This document shows positions 13,076 to 27,574 of a stretch of 64,000 nucleotides of DNA, in pieces. The translations under genes and the position numbers were made by a program. This stretch comes from Syngnathus acus (lineage: Eukaryota; Chordata; Actinopteri; Syngnathiformes; Syngnathidae): assembly GCF_901709675.1 (NCBI RefSeq), contig NC_051094.1, positions 6,723,001 through 6,787,000 on the forward strand. Reading direction: 5' to 3'. Position 1 is the stretch's first letter. Every line of letters begins with the position of its first letter. The notes under the pieces are model-generated. The model was not told where the DNA came from. It searched no databases and worked only from the letters and a program-made list of their open reading frames with translations.

Positions 13076-16000
13076 AGCAAGAACATCAGTGTGCAATCTT
13101 GCATTCTTTAGAAACTCCAGGAGCTTCTTCCAGCGACTTTGCACGGTGGTAGAGATATTGGTTAGGCCTTGATACATTTTCCGAGTCACAACACCTTCCT
13201 TAATTCAAATGCACATTTCCCCCCAACGGGCAAATAGGAAACATAAGAATGCCAAAGTAAAGTGACTAGTATGGTTCAAACATTTTTTTCCATTGAGCGG
13301 GATTCACAGGAACTATCCAGAAGTAACACACTGCCTTTATTCATAGACACAAGATTATAAATAACCACAGTATATCTGGAGTGGATGAGTCACTGGAACT
13401 TCACATGTACCTGCGTGCTGCTATTTGAAGCTCCATAGGAACAAATCCGTTTGCAAAAGGGTTTCCGTTATATGTGGATAAACAAATGTTTCAATTCCAT
13501 AGTTAACAACCCGAACTGCAGAACAGGAAAAATATTTGTATTGAGTCAACTTTACAGTAAATCCCCCCCAGTCCATTAGGTTCCACAACTCCTGCAACAA
13601 GTGAAATCAGTGATATAGGAATACCCCCTCGGCAAAAATAAATAAATAAATTACTCCCTCTCGTGCAACGCTGAGTCGTCTGACTTGTCATAAATGCAGT
13701 ATAATATTAACCATTGTGTCGAGTAATTCAGGAAGTAAGTTTCAAATTCAAGTTGAAATGACAAATGACTGACTGGAAGCAAGGGAGTCACTTGAGTATG
13801 AGCACATGGTCACATGGTTTCTCAGCGTTCTCTCTGTTTTCATCACAGGACGAGGACAATCACTGCCCTGGATTTTGTACAATTACTTTCACAAAGATGG
13901 ATCATTTTGACCCATATTGTGTTTTGAGGCCTGCTGTAGAACATGTAGGCAACCAAATAAATAGAACCAGATGACCCACTTGTTGAAATACACAGTACTT
14001 TTTGTAGACATAAGCTTTATCTTAAAGGTAATGGATTTGTATGTTACTGCATGGCAGCTTATTAGCCCAAGATGCCCCGGCTATATATATTTAATCTAAA
14101 GAGGCCTTCAGTAGAGAACTGCCATGAAAAAGTTGCCTCCCAAATTTCCGTTAGTTAGCTGGCTAACTTGGCTGCTTTACAAGGTTATTACGTCATGATC
14201 TTGTTGGAGAGCAGTTGAATGGACTTTGGAGTGCAAATGTACTCTATGGATGAGTCTGAATCTTTACATTTGTACATCAAACACAACCAATAAAAGTGAT
14301 TCATTAGGACGTAAAGCCATGTGCAAGTGCATCACTTAGAAGGTATTTTGGAGAGCACAAAAAGGAAACAAAGAATACTGAGGACACATTATTTGGAAAA
14401 ACCAGATGCAACACTTGTATTGGGTCTCATAACATTGCTACCAAACAAAGCAACTAATTCATACTAAAGACAAAAGCAAACTACACAAAAACACAAACCT
14501 TACTGTTTGCTTTGCTAATCTTTTTGTCGCGCCAGTTCATGTGAGGATGCTCCAACAATGTAAGCAGTGTTGCTCAGTGCAGACACCATGTGACACTTCA
14601 CATTTCCTGTGTATGCTTCCATATAGAAGAGTGTGCACCAGCAACAGACAGCATCCTGCTAAACACGCAGCATATGTCGCCAGTGTTCCCATTAAGTTAC
14701 ACAACGTTGGATCACATTGTCAAACAGGAGCACATGTGCTTTGCTGTCACGCTGATACTTCTGCCACAATACTGCCATCTTATGCTGTCGGTTGGCTAAC
14801 AGCAGGTACCTGCAAATGCAAGCGACCATCGCAACGTGAGCTGATCTCCAGGTGGGAATGTGCACTGGGCCACGTTTCAAGTTATGCAATGGATTACGAC
14901 CTCAATCCAATTCTGTCTATGTATGTCTGAAACACAAAACGTGATCCGTCAAACACCAACGATTAATTAGATCCTTTTCTGGCATCGATCATTTCAAAGA
15001 GAGGAACATCAACAACCATTGCGAAGAGAAGATAAACACTTTAATATCTACCCAACTTTGAACACTAGAAGAATATGGAATTGTTGAGTATTGCTGATGT
15101 GTTTGTCTGCTACATAAAAAGATAGCTAGATTATTTTAGCGCTATAGAAAAACAGCATGAGAGCTCAATGATAAGCTTTGTCAAGACAAACATCGTTATC
15201 TGGGTCAAATAAGGCAAGGCACAAGCCGAGCATAAAATGAACATCCGGATCTCTTTACTCAAATTTATGAGTCTACAGTATCTGTTCAAATTCAGTGTAT
15301 CTCCTTATTAGAAAAACAGAGACGAATGAGAATTTGACTAGGAGGACATTCACAATCGCATCCTTTAATATTTGGTAAACTCAACTTAATTGAACTTAGC
15401 CATCTGACCTCAGTCTGCTACAACTGACATGGGTCATTCGTTTTTACCCTAAATGGCTTCTTAGCAGGCTCCTCTTTGGATTTCGTGATGCAGCTGTGTA
15501 CGCAGTAGCGCAATAACAACAGCGATAACATCGGCAGCTAAAAGGATGAAACGCAATCTTATTGATTTGCTCCCACCACTCTTGAAAATCATTATGGTGA
15601 CTGGCTCAAGGTAAACAAATGAGACAGCTGACTTAACAGACACGTTGGTTGTCCAGCACTGTTTGCACCTGCGTATTTGCTGCCTTGTTTTTGTTTGGAC
15701 GTTGCATATCTCTTCAGCACATAACAAGGAAAATGTGCTTGAGTCTTGCTTTTTTTATTTATTCATTTTATAATCCTTAAGTTTTCCTGAACTACAGAAA
15801 TGAAAATGGATGTAAATGGCACAATATGACATCATTTTGTTATGACAGTTCTGTAATCTCCAGGTCCTGCCAGGCCATGCTCGGGAGCATCTGGAACATC
15901 CTTCCATGAACCCTCCCATTCTGTCATCTAAGTTTGGTCATCAGCCACTATCTACCAGACAAACAAGAGCCTATTCTCCACACGTCTTAGAAGCCATTTA

Positions 16001-16995
16001 CCTCCCGTATTGAGCCTGAGATGAGATTAAGCTGTTTATTCTATACCCAATCCCTCCGCCACATGTAATACATACAGACGATGAGGCAAATATTACAACA
16101 CTGCAAGAAATCCTTCGCTGATATAAACACTACTGTATTTTGTCGGCAGGTATTTAGTGTCTTTTGTTGAACTGAACCGTGGCGGGAAAAGGCTGACCTT
16201 CAATTTAATAAGCGATTAGCCGTCACTCCCATTTACAACAGCAGCTGTGGACAAAGGCAACACTATAAAGAATGACCCGAAACAATAAAGTGACCCCAGG
16301 GTGGCTGAAATGTTCCGTAAAGTTGAGTGAAGGTAATAGAAACACTTGAATCCAGTGTTTCCCAGCCTTTATTGAGTCTTGGCACCTCTGCTACACAACT
16401 TATTACACACCACAAAATGTCACAAAAATCTGCAACACAGTCTATGATGAACCTTCTTCCATCTGATACGAGAACATTGATTTGGTCTGCCTATCACTCT
16501 ACGTTATTGTCACTCAATTATTTGTAAATAAATAATACAAATCTAGTTGAATCATTCAAGAAATACAATGCATGAGACGAATATGTGAAAAGAAGTTGAA
16601 CGATAATGTAAACCAATATTATATTTGATACAATGGTTAACTTATTAAAATATTCCGACAAGATGGCGACAGTCTATTCTGAACCGAAATCTGTGGCGGT
16701 TGAAAGTTGCGGCTGAATTTAACCTAATTCGGTGGTATTTTGGTGGTAAGTTACACAAGCAAATAAAAGCCAGTAATTAACGACATGTTGCCGCCTCTTT
16801 GGTGAGTTAGTGAGTTCACAGAGGTTAGATAATGCTCCTTCTGTTCCTGACAGTCAAACTGTCCTTCCCTGAGTCGGCCGAGGGGGGGGTTAACAATTTC
16901 TACTTTTTGCTGTGCATCCATCACCAACTGTATAAAAACCACCAGAAACAAGATCCCTTGTTGGGCAGCTGTCGCGTGCAGCTGGTAACTCGAGA

Positions 16996-17036
16996 CCCCC
17001 CCCCCCCACCACCACCACCACCACCACCACCATCCC
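16996..17036 (+). repeat. Poly-C and CAC trinucleotide repeat
   Basis: A C-run is followed by about eight CAC/CCA units. Both strands give artefactual open frames of poly-proline or poly-tryptophan/glycine across this tract, which should not be taken as coding. Confidence 0.9.
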
Positions 17037-17158
17037 ACCCTCCAACAAGCCTTTTAATTCCACACATGTGGTGCTACCTGTCCAGTGTGGAGAGGACGAT
17101 TATATGCTCTTGGGGGCAGCTGCCACTGTTTGGGGGTCTTAAGCATTCTTGCACGAGA

Positions 17159-17181
17159 TCCATCCATCCATCCATCCATCC
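17159..17181 (+). repeat. CCAT tetranucleotide repeat
   Basis: About five consecutive CCAT units form a simple microsatellite. Confidence 0.9.
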
Positions 17182-20100
17182 GTGCATGCACACTTCCCTC
17201 GGCTCCTTTTCGGATAATTGCCCACAAGTGTGCGGATAAGTCAGCAGAGAGGGAATTAGTAAATCTTTCCCCCTGAAATGTGTCTGTGTTTATGAAACCT
17301 AACTACTGCCCGCTGCTGCACAGTTTGTCCTCCAGAGACACCGCAAAAGGGAACTCAAGGATCTGCAGACAGTAGCCAAGGATGCAGTTCCGTCATTGCT
17401 GTGATAATGTGTACTTGACACACTAAATTTATGACTGTTTTACACAGGCACATGTTAATTAGTAAAAAGAAGCCAAGTTTTGGCTTCTCTTTCACTCCTT
17501 AGGAAGTGGCAGACAGGCAACAGGGGCGTTACTGCATTGATGATTCACAGCTCGGGTGAACATTTTGTCTGCTTGTGGGAAGTCTTATTTGTGCAAGCAA
17601 ACTATTTTGCTAGTTGCAGAGCTACAGAGTTCCATTGCCATGTTAGCTGTGTCCATCAACAGTATAAGCACAGGAAAACAATAACTTGCCACCAGAGGGG
17701 AGGGAGTAAGACACAGTGTCCTCCTTGGAAAAGGAGGCACAGAATGTACTTCTAAGAAAGTAACTGTATCACCATGGGCCCTGCAGAGCATAACAACTCC
17801 ACATGCAGAGTTTCCTTAGCCTCGTTCCTGGGATGATGATTTTTGTAGGTCTGTGCAAACATGGATCATTTTTGCAATGTTGCAGTCTGCATAAAACTTG
17901 CTTGGTTATTCAGTGATGATTCTTCTAACATGATTAATCCTCCACTAAATGCATCACTTGATCAAGGATTACTCTCTTATCTCTTTGTGGCGTCTTCATT
18001 CTGGAAAGATCTTCCAAAGCTCAGATCCCTCAATTAATCTCTATCCAAAGACGACTCCGTGACAAAGTCGCATTGCACACAAAAGCACTGTATTCTGTCG
18101 CCAGATCACTGACGGTTACTTTAACTCACTCATCTCCTGGACAAAGAGCACAATGCTCAAGCTCAGGATCAAAAGGAAGCGATCTTCAGATCGCTTTTCG
18201 CCATCTTTTAGGCTTCAAAAGCCTTCAAACATCTCACAAAGGGAGGGATGGGCGGGGTGGGGGGTTAAGCAAGAGGCAGCTGCCTGCAAGGTGAAAGCAG
18301 CCAGAAAACATGAACGCCTCTAATAATAGCCCGGCTGCGTTTTCAGACAGCGTGCCTGCTGCCTCGCTGTCTGCCTTTCTCGCTAGTCGTCTGTGCTGGC
18401 TCGCTGCATTCTGCGAGGGTGACGGCGCATTGAGTCAGCCCGGACTTTCCAGACTCTCCTCCACGAGGCCTCGCTGGAACTCACAAATGCTTTCCTGGCA
18501 AATGCAAACATGCGTTGCTTTATTCTTGCTCCAAAGTATTTACCATCAAACCGTCCTCCTCCTTTATTAGAGTGCGACTCCCTCCCTTGTATCGCGACTC
18601 ATCGTTCAAGACCTTGCAATGTCAGTGGGTTTTTTTTTAAATGAGTTTTCACTCGATGCAGGCACTTTCCCACTTCTTTAACACACACATTTTGGGTAAT
18701 AGTTCTTTGGCAGCAAAGCAAATCCTTTTTTTTATTACTTTGACCTTAGAACAAAAAATTAAAATAGATGAGTTTCTAACTAAAATTGGGTTCTGCCCCC
18801 CCCCCTAAATTTACAAATGCTGTAATGTAAATATGTTGGGGACTTTAGTATATGGTTAGGTTGAACGTTTTTGCTTACATATACGTTTCATTCTGTTACA
18901 TGTGATAGTTTAAAAGCAAACTTTAGCTACAAACACGCTTGAAGCAAGCATACTTCGCCTCTTCCTTTGAGAATTGCAAAAGAGTGAGTCGCTAAGGAAA
19001 AAGGTCTGTGAGATGGATATAACTACTGAAAAAGTTTTAAATTTTCAACAAGATCTATATTGTGGATTTATTTCAGCTAGATCTGGAACCTAACCCCAGC
19101 TATAAACAGCAGTTCACTGAACTCACCTTCTTTCCCGAAGCCATAGCTTGTTGACCTGTGTAAAGACAAATGAGCCCAGGAATGCTCCCCCTGGGTTATG
19201 AATTAGTGAGCCTCATGTCACATGCAAGTGTGAGGCTTGGTTTTCAGCTCACACCAAGAAGGTCTGGACAGGTTGAGTGTACTGTTACTTAAGTGCGAGA
19301 GTGTGCCGTTGCTTTGCATGTTAGCGTGAAGCCTACCTAAGAAATACCGAGAGTTCCTTGGATAGAGATAGAACAAACAAACCGCTGAACCCGAGGTAGG
19401 TGGGAACGGTCGCTTCTCGAGGTTCGGTAGGAGGTGTTGAATGCTGTGAAGACGTTGCATGAAATGCTTGTGGTCTGTGAATAAAGACCAGTGACTTACA
19501 AAAATCTCAGCGGTCACACTGGAACATCTTGCAATTAAAGTTTTACAAGGAGAGGAAGATTTTATAAAACCACTTTTTTTTTTTTTCAAAATTTTCATAA
19601 CTGGTCTCGTCTGGTCTCAAGCCAATAAATCAGGCCTTCAGTGAGCGTCTGCTTTCTAATTCATTTCATTTCACCATTCCATAACTTGAATACTTTCCAC
19701 AAGGTCATCTGGAATGAATGGGTGGTGTAAAAGCTTCCCCTCCATTTTTTTTTTTCATATACAAATGCCAACTAACGGTGCTGGCTGGTATCACGGCAAG
19801 CGTGTTTCATATATTGTCCCAAAACATATATGGTAGCACAAAAGTTCACAAAATGTTCACTACATGTCCAAGAGTTGTTTTGTTTTATTATACAGTGGCC
19901 AGCGTTTTTTTTTAATCGCTTAAAACATCCCCGACAGTTAATACAGTTTTAATAATGACGACAATTTGACGTTTATTTTACGTTATTAGTTTCTTAGAAG
20001 CACCACTGTATTCCCAACACTGACGATCAGTGAGATAACACCTCACCGTTTGTTTGCACAGTGGAGATAAAATGCAGCTCTGTTTGGATCGTAAAACATT

Positions 20101-20574
20101 CACGAGCCGCACATCTGGACCTGCTGCTCAGTGTTTGAGCACACGCACATGCTCCTGTCTTTGCCAGAGCAGTTTTATGACGACACTCACGCTGCCCGGA
20201 GCTAATGTTAATTCGCCGGTGTGTCAACTTTGTGCATCTTTATGTGCACGTGCAAGCTGCAGGCTGCGCGACTGCCGCTTGTTTTACCCAATAAAAATGA
20301 TAAAGGGGAAGATTTCATCAAAGTTGTCCACTACAACTTGATACCTTGATCTCATTAAATTGCAGCTTAAATAAACTTTACAGGAGGACCTCCAAGAATG
20401 GAACCAAGGTGTTACTTTGAAATTTGATCCAAGACGAAAGAGGATTGAAAAAGCGGAAAATAAATTATACGGAGACAGGTATTCCAGCACGGTGATGCGG
20501 TTCTCTGCCGGGAACTGTCGGATGCTCAGAGCAAATTTTGTGAAGCAGTCACAAAATTTCCTGTCACACCATTC

Positions 20575-20725
20575 GCCTCTTCTCACGCAATGAACGTAGA
20601 AAACGAATATCCACACAAATTGGGGCTGGGGAGACTCCACAAAGGAAGGTCGGAGACAAGATTCAAACCCAAACCTCAGAAGTGTGAGGCAGATGCTAAC
20701 CACTCGCGCACCGTGCTGCCATGTT
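20575..20725 (-). repeat. tRNA-like SINE-type repeat copy
   Basis: On the minus strand the sequence runs ggcagcacggtg, then gagtggttagcatctgcctc (A-box-like), then gggtttgaatc (B-box-like), then ctttgtggagt. This order of words is typical of a very common teleost dispersed repeat with a tRNA-derived head. A plus-strand relative lies at 32,080-32,350. No poly-A tail or target duplication was found. Confidence 0.55.
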
Positions 20726-21699
20726 CCCCGTTGTCGATTGAGAACGTGGCCAAAGAATCAAAACTACAGATAGCAAAAGAGTAACATGACCCCGTTGACA
20801 TAATTATCTGCATATTTTCGCATCCAACCCTTCTAGCATGACGAAAGCGCCGCCTTCACCCATGTTGTCTTGATGAATTCCATACAAGGGAACTTTTGAC
20901 TCATGCAGGTTAAATAAGGCACAAAGACTGAACATGTAAGCTGGATAGCGACAGATAGAATCTCTTACAGGAAAGACGAGTTCCACACCTTAATTGTCTT
21001 CACTTAAGCAGAGTTCCTGTAAATATTGATGAAGTCATCTGGTTAAATCAAAACTATTGTGGTTGGATTGGCTTGACGATAATAATGGGAGGTGGCGAGC
21101 CAGGTTTCGACTGGTAGACAATGTCTGGATAGGTGACAGATTGTTATCAGCGTTGTAGCAGAACGTGTTTTGAGTGCAAACAATTCAAGTCAAAGCGTCT
21201 GTAGCAGAACGTATGGTCTTTGTTGATGCATATGCCAGAATCCATACGTGCGTGTGTTTGCAAACATAATAGAAGAAGCGTGTGCGCTATTTGATGTCAA
21301 CAGGTGTGCATCTGTGTGGGCATTGGCTACAAACGTTATAGGGACGTAAAGTTGTGTTTGCGCTGGAGGGAATACACGCCTTAACTTTCGGAGGAAAATT
21401 GTTATCTGAAATACAGGGAAGTAATTATGTCTCAAGGTGAATTACAGTTCAGGCGTGGTGAAACAGTTATGAAACGACATACTGACAGTTCCATGGAAGT
21501 GAACAAACAACTGCATGTGTACTTTATATTTGCACCAGGATATTTTTTAAAGCCGCATTTGACCGATTTCCTATATGTTGTCACAATACGATAAATCACT
21601 CAATGCGTTAACCGTGTTTATGTGAGTTAACCGATGCGTAAAAATCGTAATTAGTAAACAATTAGTAAAATGAGTCTGGTATGCAAAACATGCTTATTG

Positions 21700-22010
21700 A
21701 TTATTTTAGTTAGGCCGTGTTACAATTCTCATTACAAGCCACCGTCCTCATCCCAGGCAGCCGTTTGAGCGCGACATTTTCCAACACGTGGTCTTTTGTC
21801 TGGTTAGACCAACAAACTGAATTTTTTTACGTGTATAAGACAAAGCGCTGTCAAAGGCTCCCTAATCCAGTCAACCGACAATCTAATTACAGGGGCATCC
21901 CCCGACCCAATTAAATGACGCTCGTTGCCCGTCACGGGAGACAATGACAACTTGAATAGAGCCGTCACTTTGGATCAGACAGACGTGTTGCCATGGTAAC
22001 AAGGGTCAGT
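21700..22010. promoter_or_regulatory. Candidate conserved element containing an RFX X-box
   Basis: The block is repeat-free and non-coding. It contains homeodomain-type words (ctaatccag, ctaattac, caattaaatg) and ends with GTTGCCATGGTAAC at 21,987-22,000, a near-palindromic RFX-family X-box. RFX sites of this form occur in promoters and enhancers of ciliary and neural genes. No target gene can be assigned here. Confidence 0.35.
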
Positions 22011-23451
22011 GGGTTTACGGCGGCGGGGGTACATGAGGATAGAAGTGTGGATGGTGTGAGAGGAGTCAACCCAAGTCACTCGTGTTTGGTGTGTGTATTA
22101 AAAAAACAAAAACACCCTTGTCCTAAGAATCACTATGAGTGATCTTTCACCTCATTTGTACCCTTGCTATAGATAACTTCAGATTTAACTGGTTCGGCTT
22201 TCATATGACAAGTCATTTAAGGTCATTAACCCTCAGTTCAGTGCATTTGTTACGCTGGCTGCTTCAAGGGAAACATCATCACAATATATAATGGGCCTAA
22301 TAGTGTCTCAAAATCTCACTTGTTTGTTGTTCTCCTCAGAAAGGCTTGTCTGTGTCAACAGACTGCGGTTGAAGTGGATTTGTTATAAGTGGAGCTTGCA
22401 TAAAAATAGGGTCGTAAACGGAAAGTCTACTTATCCCCTCCCTGTTTGTACTTTTGTCTCTGCACCATGAAATCAACACAAGAGCTGTATCAAAAATTCT
22501 GCTTTTACAAATGTTGATCGAAGTTCTAATTGTCACGGTTAAAAAATAATTTTGGTGTGGATCGGGATTATTGTCGCACTTGATGGTGCAATAAAGATAA
22601 GACAAGGCAAGAAAGTGTTGAGACGCTAGTTGCTAGCTGTGGTGAAAAAAAGCTTGTCAGTTACAAGAATGGTAATTTCTTGTTTAGCCCAATAGAAATG
22701 CATCAATAGCCAGACGAGATGTTTCATGCTTTCTAGGTACCATGCAATGGGAAAAGGGCACAAGTATCATTCCAGTTTGTTAGTTTTACTGGATCTCATT
22801 AGACTGTAACGTTTCAAAGATAAATTGGTGGAGGCAAGCCATCTTTTTGTATAGCTTGGCACAAATCCAGTCATCTTTGCAACTGCAGGCACTGTGGACA
22901 AGTCAACCCCCTGGAAGTCTTCATTTGGTCCTCGTCCTATTTGGCTCAGATATCCTATAGGCAGGCAGAACAGCTGCTGCTAAGCCACCATGGCTAGCCT
23001 GGACTCCAGCTCCCAGCCGACCCATCTTTGTTGCCTCCTTTAAGAAATTAACTAATCTGTCCTTGTCGAGTTGCAGAGAACAAATAAGATATTGCAAAGA
23101 AGAAAGTCAGCGGATGAGGACAAAGAAGGCTTCTTTAGCATTCTGTCATGCATTAAGTGCATGGCCGGCCGCACTTGTGTAAAACACACACACATTGCAC
23201 CCCACCCCTGGCACCCTCTAATCTGCACGGTTCCACCCCGAGGGCTTGAGGCCGGGGCAGCTGCCACTGATGGAGCCACAGAGCCAGCTGTCCTCGCACA
23301 CTCCAGCCTTCCTCACGCACACACTCACGCCCCTCTACTCATTCATTTGGGACAAAGGAGACCATGTTAAGGGCGTGTGTGAGGCTCATGATTTTGGAGT
23401 GTGCCATAGTCAAAGGGAGGCGGCAGGGGGGTGGTTGACACAGTATGGATT

Positions 23452-23467
23452 GGGGGGGGGGGGGGCG
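23452..23467 (+). repeat. Poly-G run
   Basis: About fourteen consecutive G in a G-rich neighbourhood. The frames crossing it give glycine-rich artefacts. Confidence 0.85.
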
Positions 23468-24534
23468 CAGTGGTCTGTGGTTTGGCAGGGCTCCACAGTC
23501 ACTAAAGTGGTCTTTATGTTCGTTTTGTGTCCCGGCAACAGTTGGCAGCACGTGTGCCGATGATACGCTTCTCTGCTTTATTGTCCGTGCAGGGCGAGGG
23601 CTCAGCCCGGTGACCTGCCAGCAACATACTGACAGGTTTACAGGAAACTAAAGAGGCTTGCAAAAAAGCAGCTCAAGGATGGATGCACCTTTTGGCATCA
23701 TTCATCGCTTTGAATCAAATGAAATTCAGTGTTCAACTGTTGAAAGCCGAAAGACAGATTGATTCATTTTCCTAAGAACTCAAGCTACAAAGTCACGATC
23801 TGGATCATTTTTTGTATCATGGTCATAACTCACATGTCAGTGAGCAGATTCCAATGCAATTTGGTATGGAGATTTTGTATGACCCATGGATCAATTGAGA
23901 AACGCTAGCTTGGGGTATAACTCACAGTTCCATGAACGTACTGCGACAATAGTACGTAAGACGCATTTAGTTACAACAGAATGTCTCTTGGTGTGCAGGG
24001 TGACTGCACAGCTTTTTCCTCATGGGATCTGGCTTCAGGTCTGGGTTGAAGGTGCTCCTTAATGGAGTTCATTGACAGATGTGGTGTCACAAGTTGGATG
24101 GTGAGGCTTGAGGCTAAACCCCAAAGATGGTGAGAGAGGATCACATGGAGGTGTATGACTTTGGTTAAGCGCACCATTTGTCTGGCATGCCACAGAGCTT
24201 GTCGGTAGAGTATTTAGTCAATGTGCAAACTTGAACGTGCACGATCAAAACTACAGAAAACTTGAAGACTTCACAACAAAATGGCTGATCACTGGCCAAG
24301 ACACAAGGGCAACAGAAAAGCTGAGTGGCCGACATGATGTGGATGACAAGACTAGGAGAACGGAACGGGACAACGAAAGCACCAACAGATACGTGAACAG
24401 ACGCTCAAAAATAAGAAACTACAGCTTCTTCTAAACCTAACATGCTGCTCTGGGGAGTTACAAAAAGTCTTTAAACTCTTGCATGGCACATTATCAACTC
24501 TCAGAAAAACTATTCATCCTATCACCATGTTTTG

Positions 24535-24690
24535 ATTGGTTTATCTCTTATCTCCGACCGCTTTGCTTCCCGGTTCGTGCTACTACTGACTCACGCTTCA
24601 TCCTTGTCCCTGATTGGCTGAGTAGCTTTGCGGTTGCTCCGCCTGATTGGTCTGTATCAAGACAAACGCTACCATTCGCCGAGCGCCTTT
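24535..24690 (-). promoter_or_regulatory. Possible promoter with tandem CCAAT boxes
   Basis: ATTGG (reverse CCAAT) occurs at 24,535-24,539, 24,613-24,617 and 24,646-24,650. The last two are 33 bases apart and both read gattgg. Paired NF-Y sites at about three helical turns are typical of vertebrate promoters. No coding exon follows on the minus strand, so if real this would drive a non-coding transcript. Confidence 0.25.
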
Positions 24691-27494
24691 TGTTTTCCAA
24701 ATAGTGCAGCTGCTTGGGTGAAAGTGTGCGTGTTTGTGTGCGTGCATGGAGGCTGGTTTGAGTGGGCGCGTGTCAGGTGGGCTCAGTGTGTAGTTAGCAA
24801 CTAAAGGGACCATATGGCCGATGACACATTCACGCACACCTGACGGCCGCCACACACCTGCTGTTCTTATATATGGCTGAGTAAGACCCACATCAAAAGG
24901 AAACAAGCCCTCGGGGACGTATGTGCGATTATGCGTGTTTGAGGAGGCATCCACTGACTCTCTGCCAACAACAACGATTGCATTTGAATGAAAGGCGACT
25001 CATGTCTGCCGTGGAGGGAGTTGAAAAGACGTAGTAGAAAGGCACACACACGTATAGAGTACGCAAATAGACATGTGCACCTACCCCAACGGGGAGGTGG
25101 TGCAGAGGAGGCTGTCATCACGGCGTGCAAACACCTACGAACCAACGCGCACGCATACGAAGAGCAACACTCCAGCGCCCACTAAGGCAACAAAGTGCGT
25201 CTTTGTCGTCCTTTCTTGTTCAGAGTCAGACGTCAATGCGTGTTGCCGCTAGGTTAGGCATGCAAAAGTCATCCAGTGTGAAGCCGTCAGCATTCGAATG
25301 ACCTCCCACACAATGCTGTGTGCACAGTGTAAGCTACTGTACTGGGAAAGGATGATTTGATATCAGTCCAAACAAAGGCCATCAGCTCATTCATGCACAA
25401 CGACAAAGATTCTTATGTTTTTATTTTTGAGCATGCACAGGCTGCAGTTGCTAGGTAGAACTGAAGAATCTCCAGGGGGGGTCATGTGGTTGGCTCAACC
25501 ATTCTTTGTTTAGCCCACATTCAATATTAGATCTTACACAAGAGATTTGGGATGGTTAAACAAAATCTGATCCTGCACGCAAGTTGACCTACCATTTGTT
25601 TGGATTTTTAAATAATTAGAAAAATTATATAAATTGATGAATTATCCAACATTAGTTATACCTGTCAGTGTCATGAAAGCAAAAAGACAGGTAATGTTCT
25701 AAATTAAAGTCTTAAAGGCGCCATTAAAAAAAAACTAAAACATCAGGAAAACTGAAAATACTCATTTTAAACCATACTTTGAAACCCTGTGCATAATGAA
25801 AATAAAATTGTCATTCAGACGTGCAATTGAAACGTTTCACCCATACGATATCACCTTAATCAATGTCCTTCATTGAACAACATGTTGCAATGTTATTTTT
25901 TTATTTTCCTTATTATTACCCTCTTATTTACCCTTCCTGGTTATCTAATCCAACATAACATGCAAACGTACAGGTTATTCCTGTCCTCAGCAACTAATGG
26001 AAAATTTCTTTGACCCTTCCTAGAATTTTGCAACTCCTAGTATAGATAATGAAGTGTGTGGAGAGTGGCCAATACGCGCACAGTGTTCCCTTCCAGTCTG
26101 AACACGGCTGAAAACACTGCCGCCGCTGTGTTCTTATGAATGATTTTACAATGGGTGGTAGTAAAACAACAACAGCCCCAGGCAGGTGTCATAAGCAGCC
26201 ATCGGTCACTCTCTGCCGTGATAACAATAACAACTGGATGAGCATAACACAAGAGCACATGTGCTTCACTACTATTACTACAAAATGTGCAAACAGGACT
26301 TCAACTGGCCTAAAGGTCAAGAAAATGATTCCGAAGGCAGCATGCAGCGCACACACTTTTCATGAGAGATTACACTGTTGTTTTTTTAATTGGCTTAACA
26401 GCGCGTGCTCGTTTGATCCCGGTATTATAGAACAGTGTGTTTTCTTCCTTGAGTGAGCTGATTATAAATCTCCGCCCGTCAACACATGGGCAGATAGATA
26501 GTTCTGTTTAATTAATTCAAAAACACACGTCATAATCCCCCCCCCTGCCCTGTCATTGGCTGCCGCCTTGACGCTGTCTCCAAAGCAAAGCTGGAATGCC
26601 TGGCGTGTGTAGCGCCGCCCTTTCAGGAAGGAGTCAAATGTCAACAAAAGCAGCATGTGCAGCCTGGTGAGCTCCATCCGACTCGGAGGTAAACAGACGC
26701 CGACCGCTACTATGCAACATGTTGTTGTGGTGCCTTTAAGGACATCACATTATTGACTTCATCTTGTCTGACCAAAACAAGGGGAAGAATTGTGTAATGT
26801 GCACTCATTGGTGACCTCATCTTGCAATATTTTATTTAGGTCTTAAACCCTTTAAATGTGTAAGGGAATATAAGCAAAACAATCACAAGTTCATTCATAT
26901 GCTATTTATGATTACTGTATCTAGAACTGCCACAATCAGGAAAAGTCTTCTGTTCAGAATAATAATAAAAATAAAATTCAAACAATAAGAATTAAGTAAT
27001 TTCACAGGAACAGCGTCGTCACATTCAGTGGAAAAAGTCTCAAAGTTACAACAATGGCCTTATGTCACAATAATAAAGTGAAAAAACAATAAAGTGATAA
27101 CGTTAGGAGATTAAAAGTAACTTCAGGAGATAAAATTGTGTCGCAACCATAAAATAGATTAACTTGAGTCATAATTTTGAAGCTAAAAAGATCAAATGAA
27201 TATTTATAAAGTGTCGAATAAATAAATAACTAAATAGAGTGATGTTGTTCAAGGTTGTACGGTAGGCTGAGAAAAACAGTGCAGGTGCGTCATTGGACTG
27301 TGCGGTCGTGACAGTGACCTTTGCACTGGCGTCACATCGTAACTCTTTCGTGTTTTCACTCCAGCAGTACAGCAAGCCCTCATGCACTTTGGGGAACAAA
27401 AGTTCATAAATGTACGCACTATGTAGTTACGGGGAGGGGAAAATCCTCCCATGGCTGATGACAACAAAAGGATGGGAGGTTGGTGTGTGTGTGT

Positions 27495-27520
27495 GGGGGG
27501 GGACGGGGGGGGGGGGGCGG
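27495..27520 (+). repeat. G-rich tract
   Basis: Two long G-runs separated by ac lie within a gtgtgtgtgtg context. This is a low-complexity tract that could form a quadruplex. Confidence 0.8.
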
Positions 27521-27574
27521 TAACAAGGTTATTAAAGATCATAGCACCAACCAAACACATGGAAAACATCACGG

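Larger units (their letters stand above)
8440..21690. other. Intergenic DNA, no gene recognised
   Basis: About 13 kb without a supportable gene. It contains a G-tract cluster (10,588-10,621), a poly-C plus CAC repeat (16,996-17,036), a CCAT repeat (17,159-17,181) and two degenerate SINE-like copies. The longest open frames (about 120-139 codons) lack domains, are not flanked by convincing splice sites and are probably chance. Confidence 0.55.

Noticed and set aside
16751-17239. Open frames with poly-Pro or poly-Trp/Gly
   Set aside because: Artefacts of the poly-C and CAC repeat.
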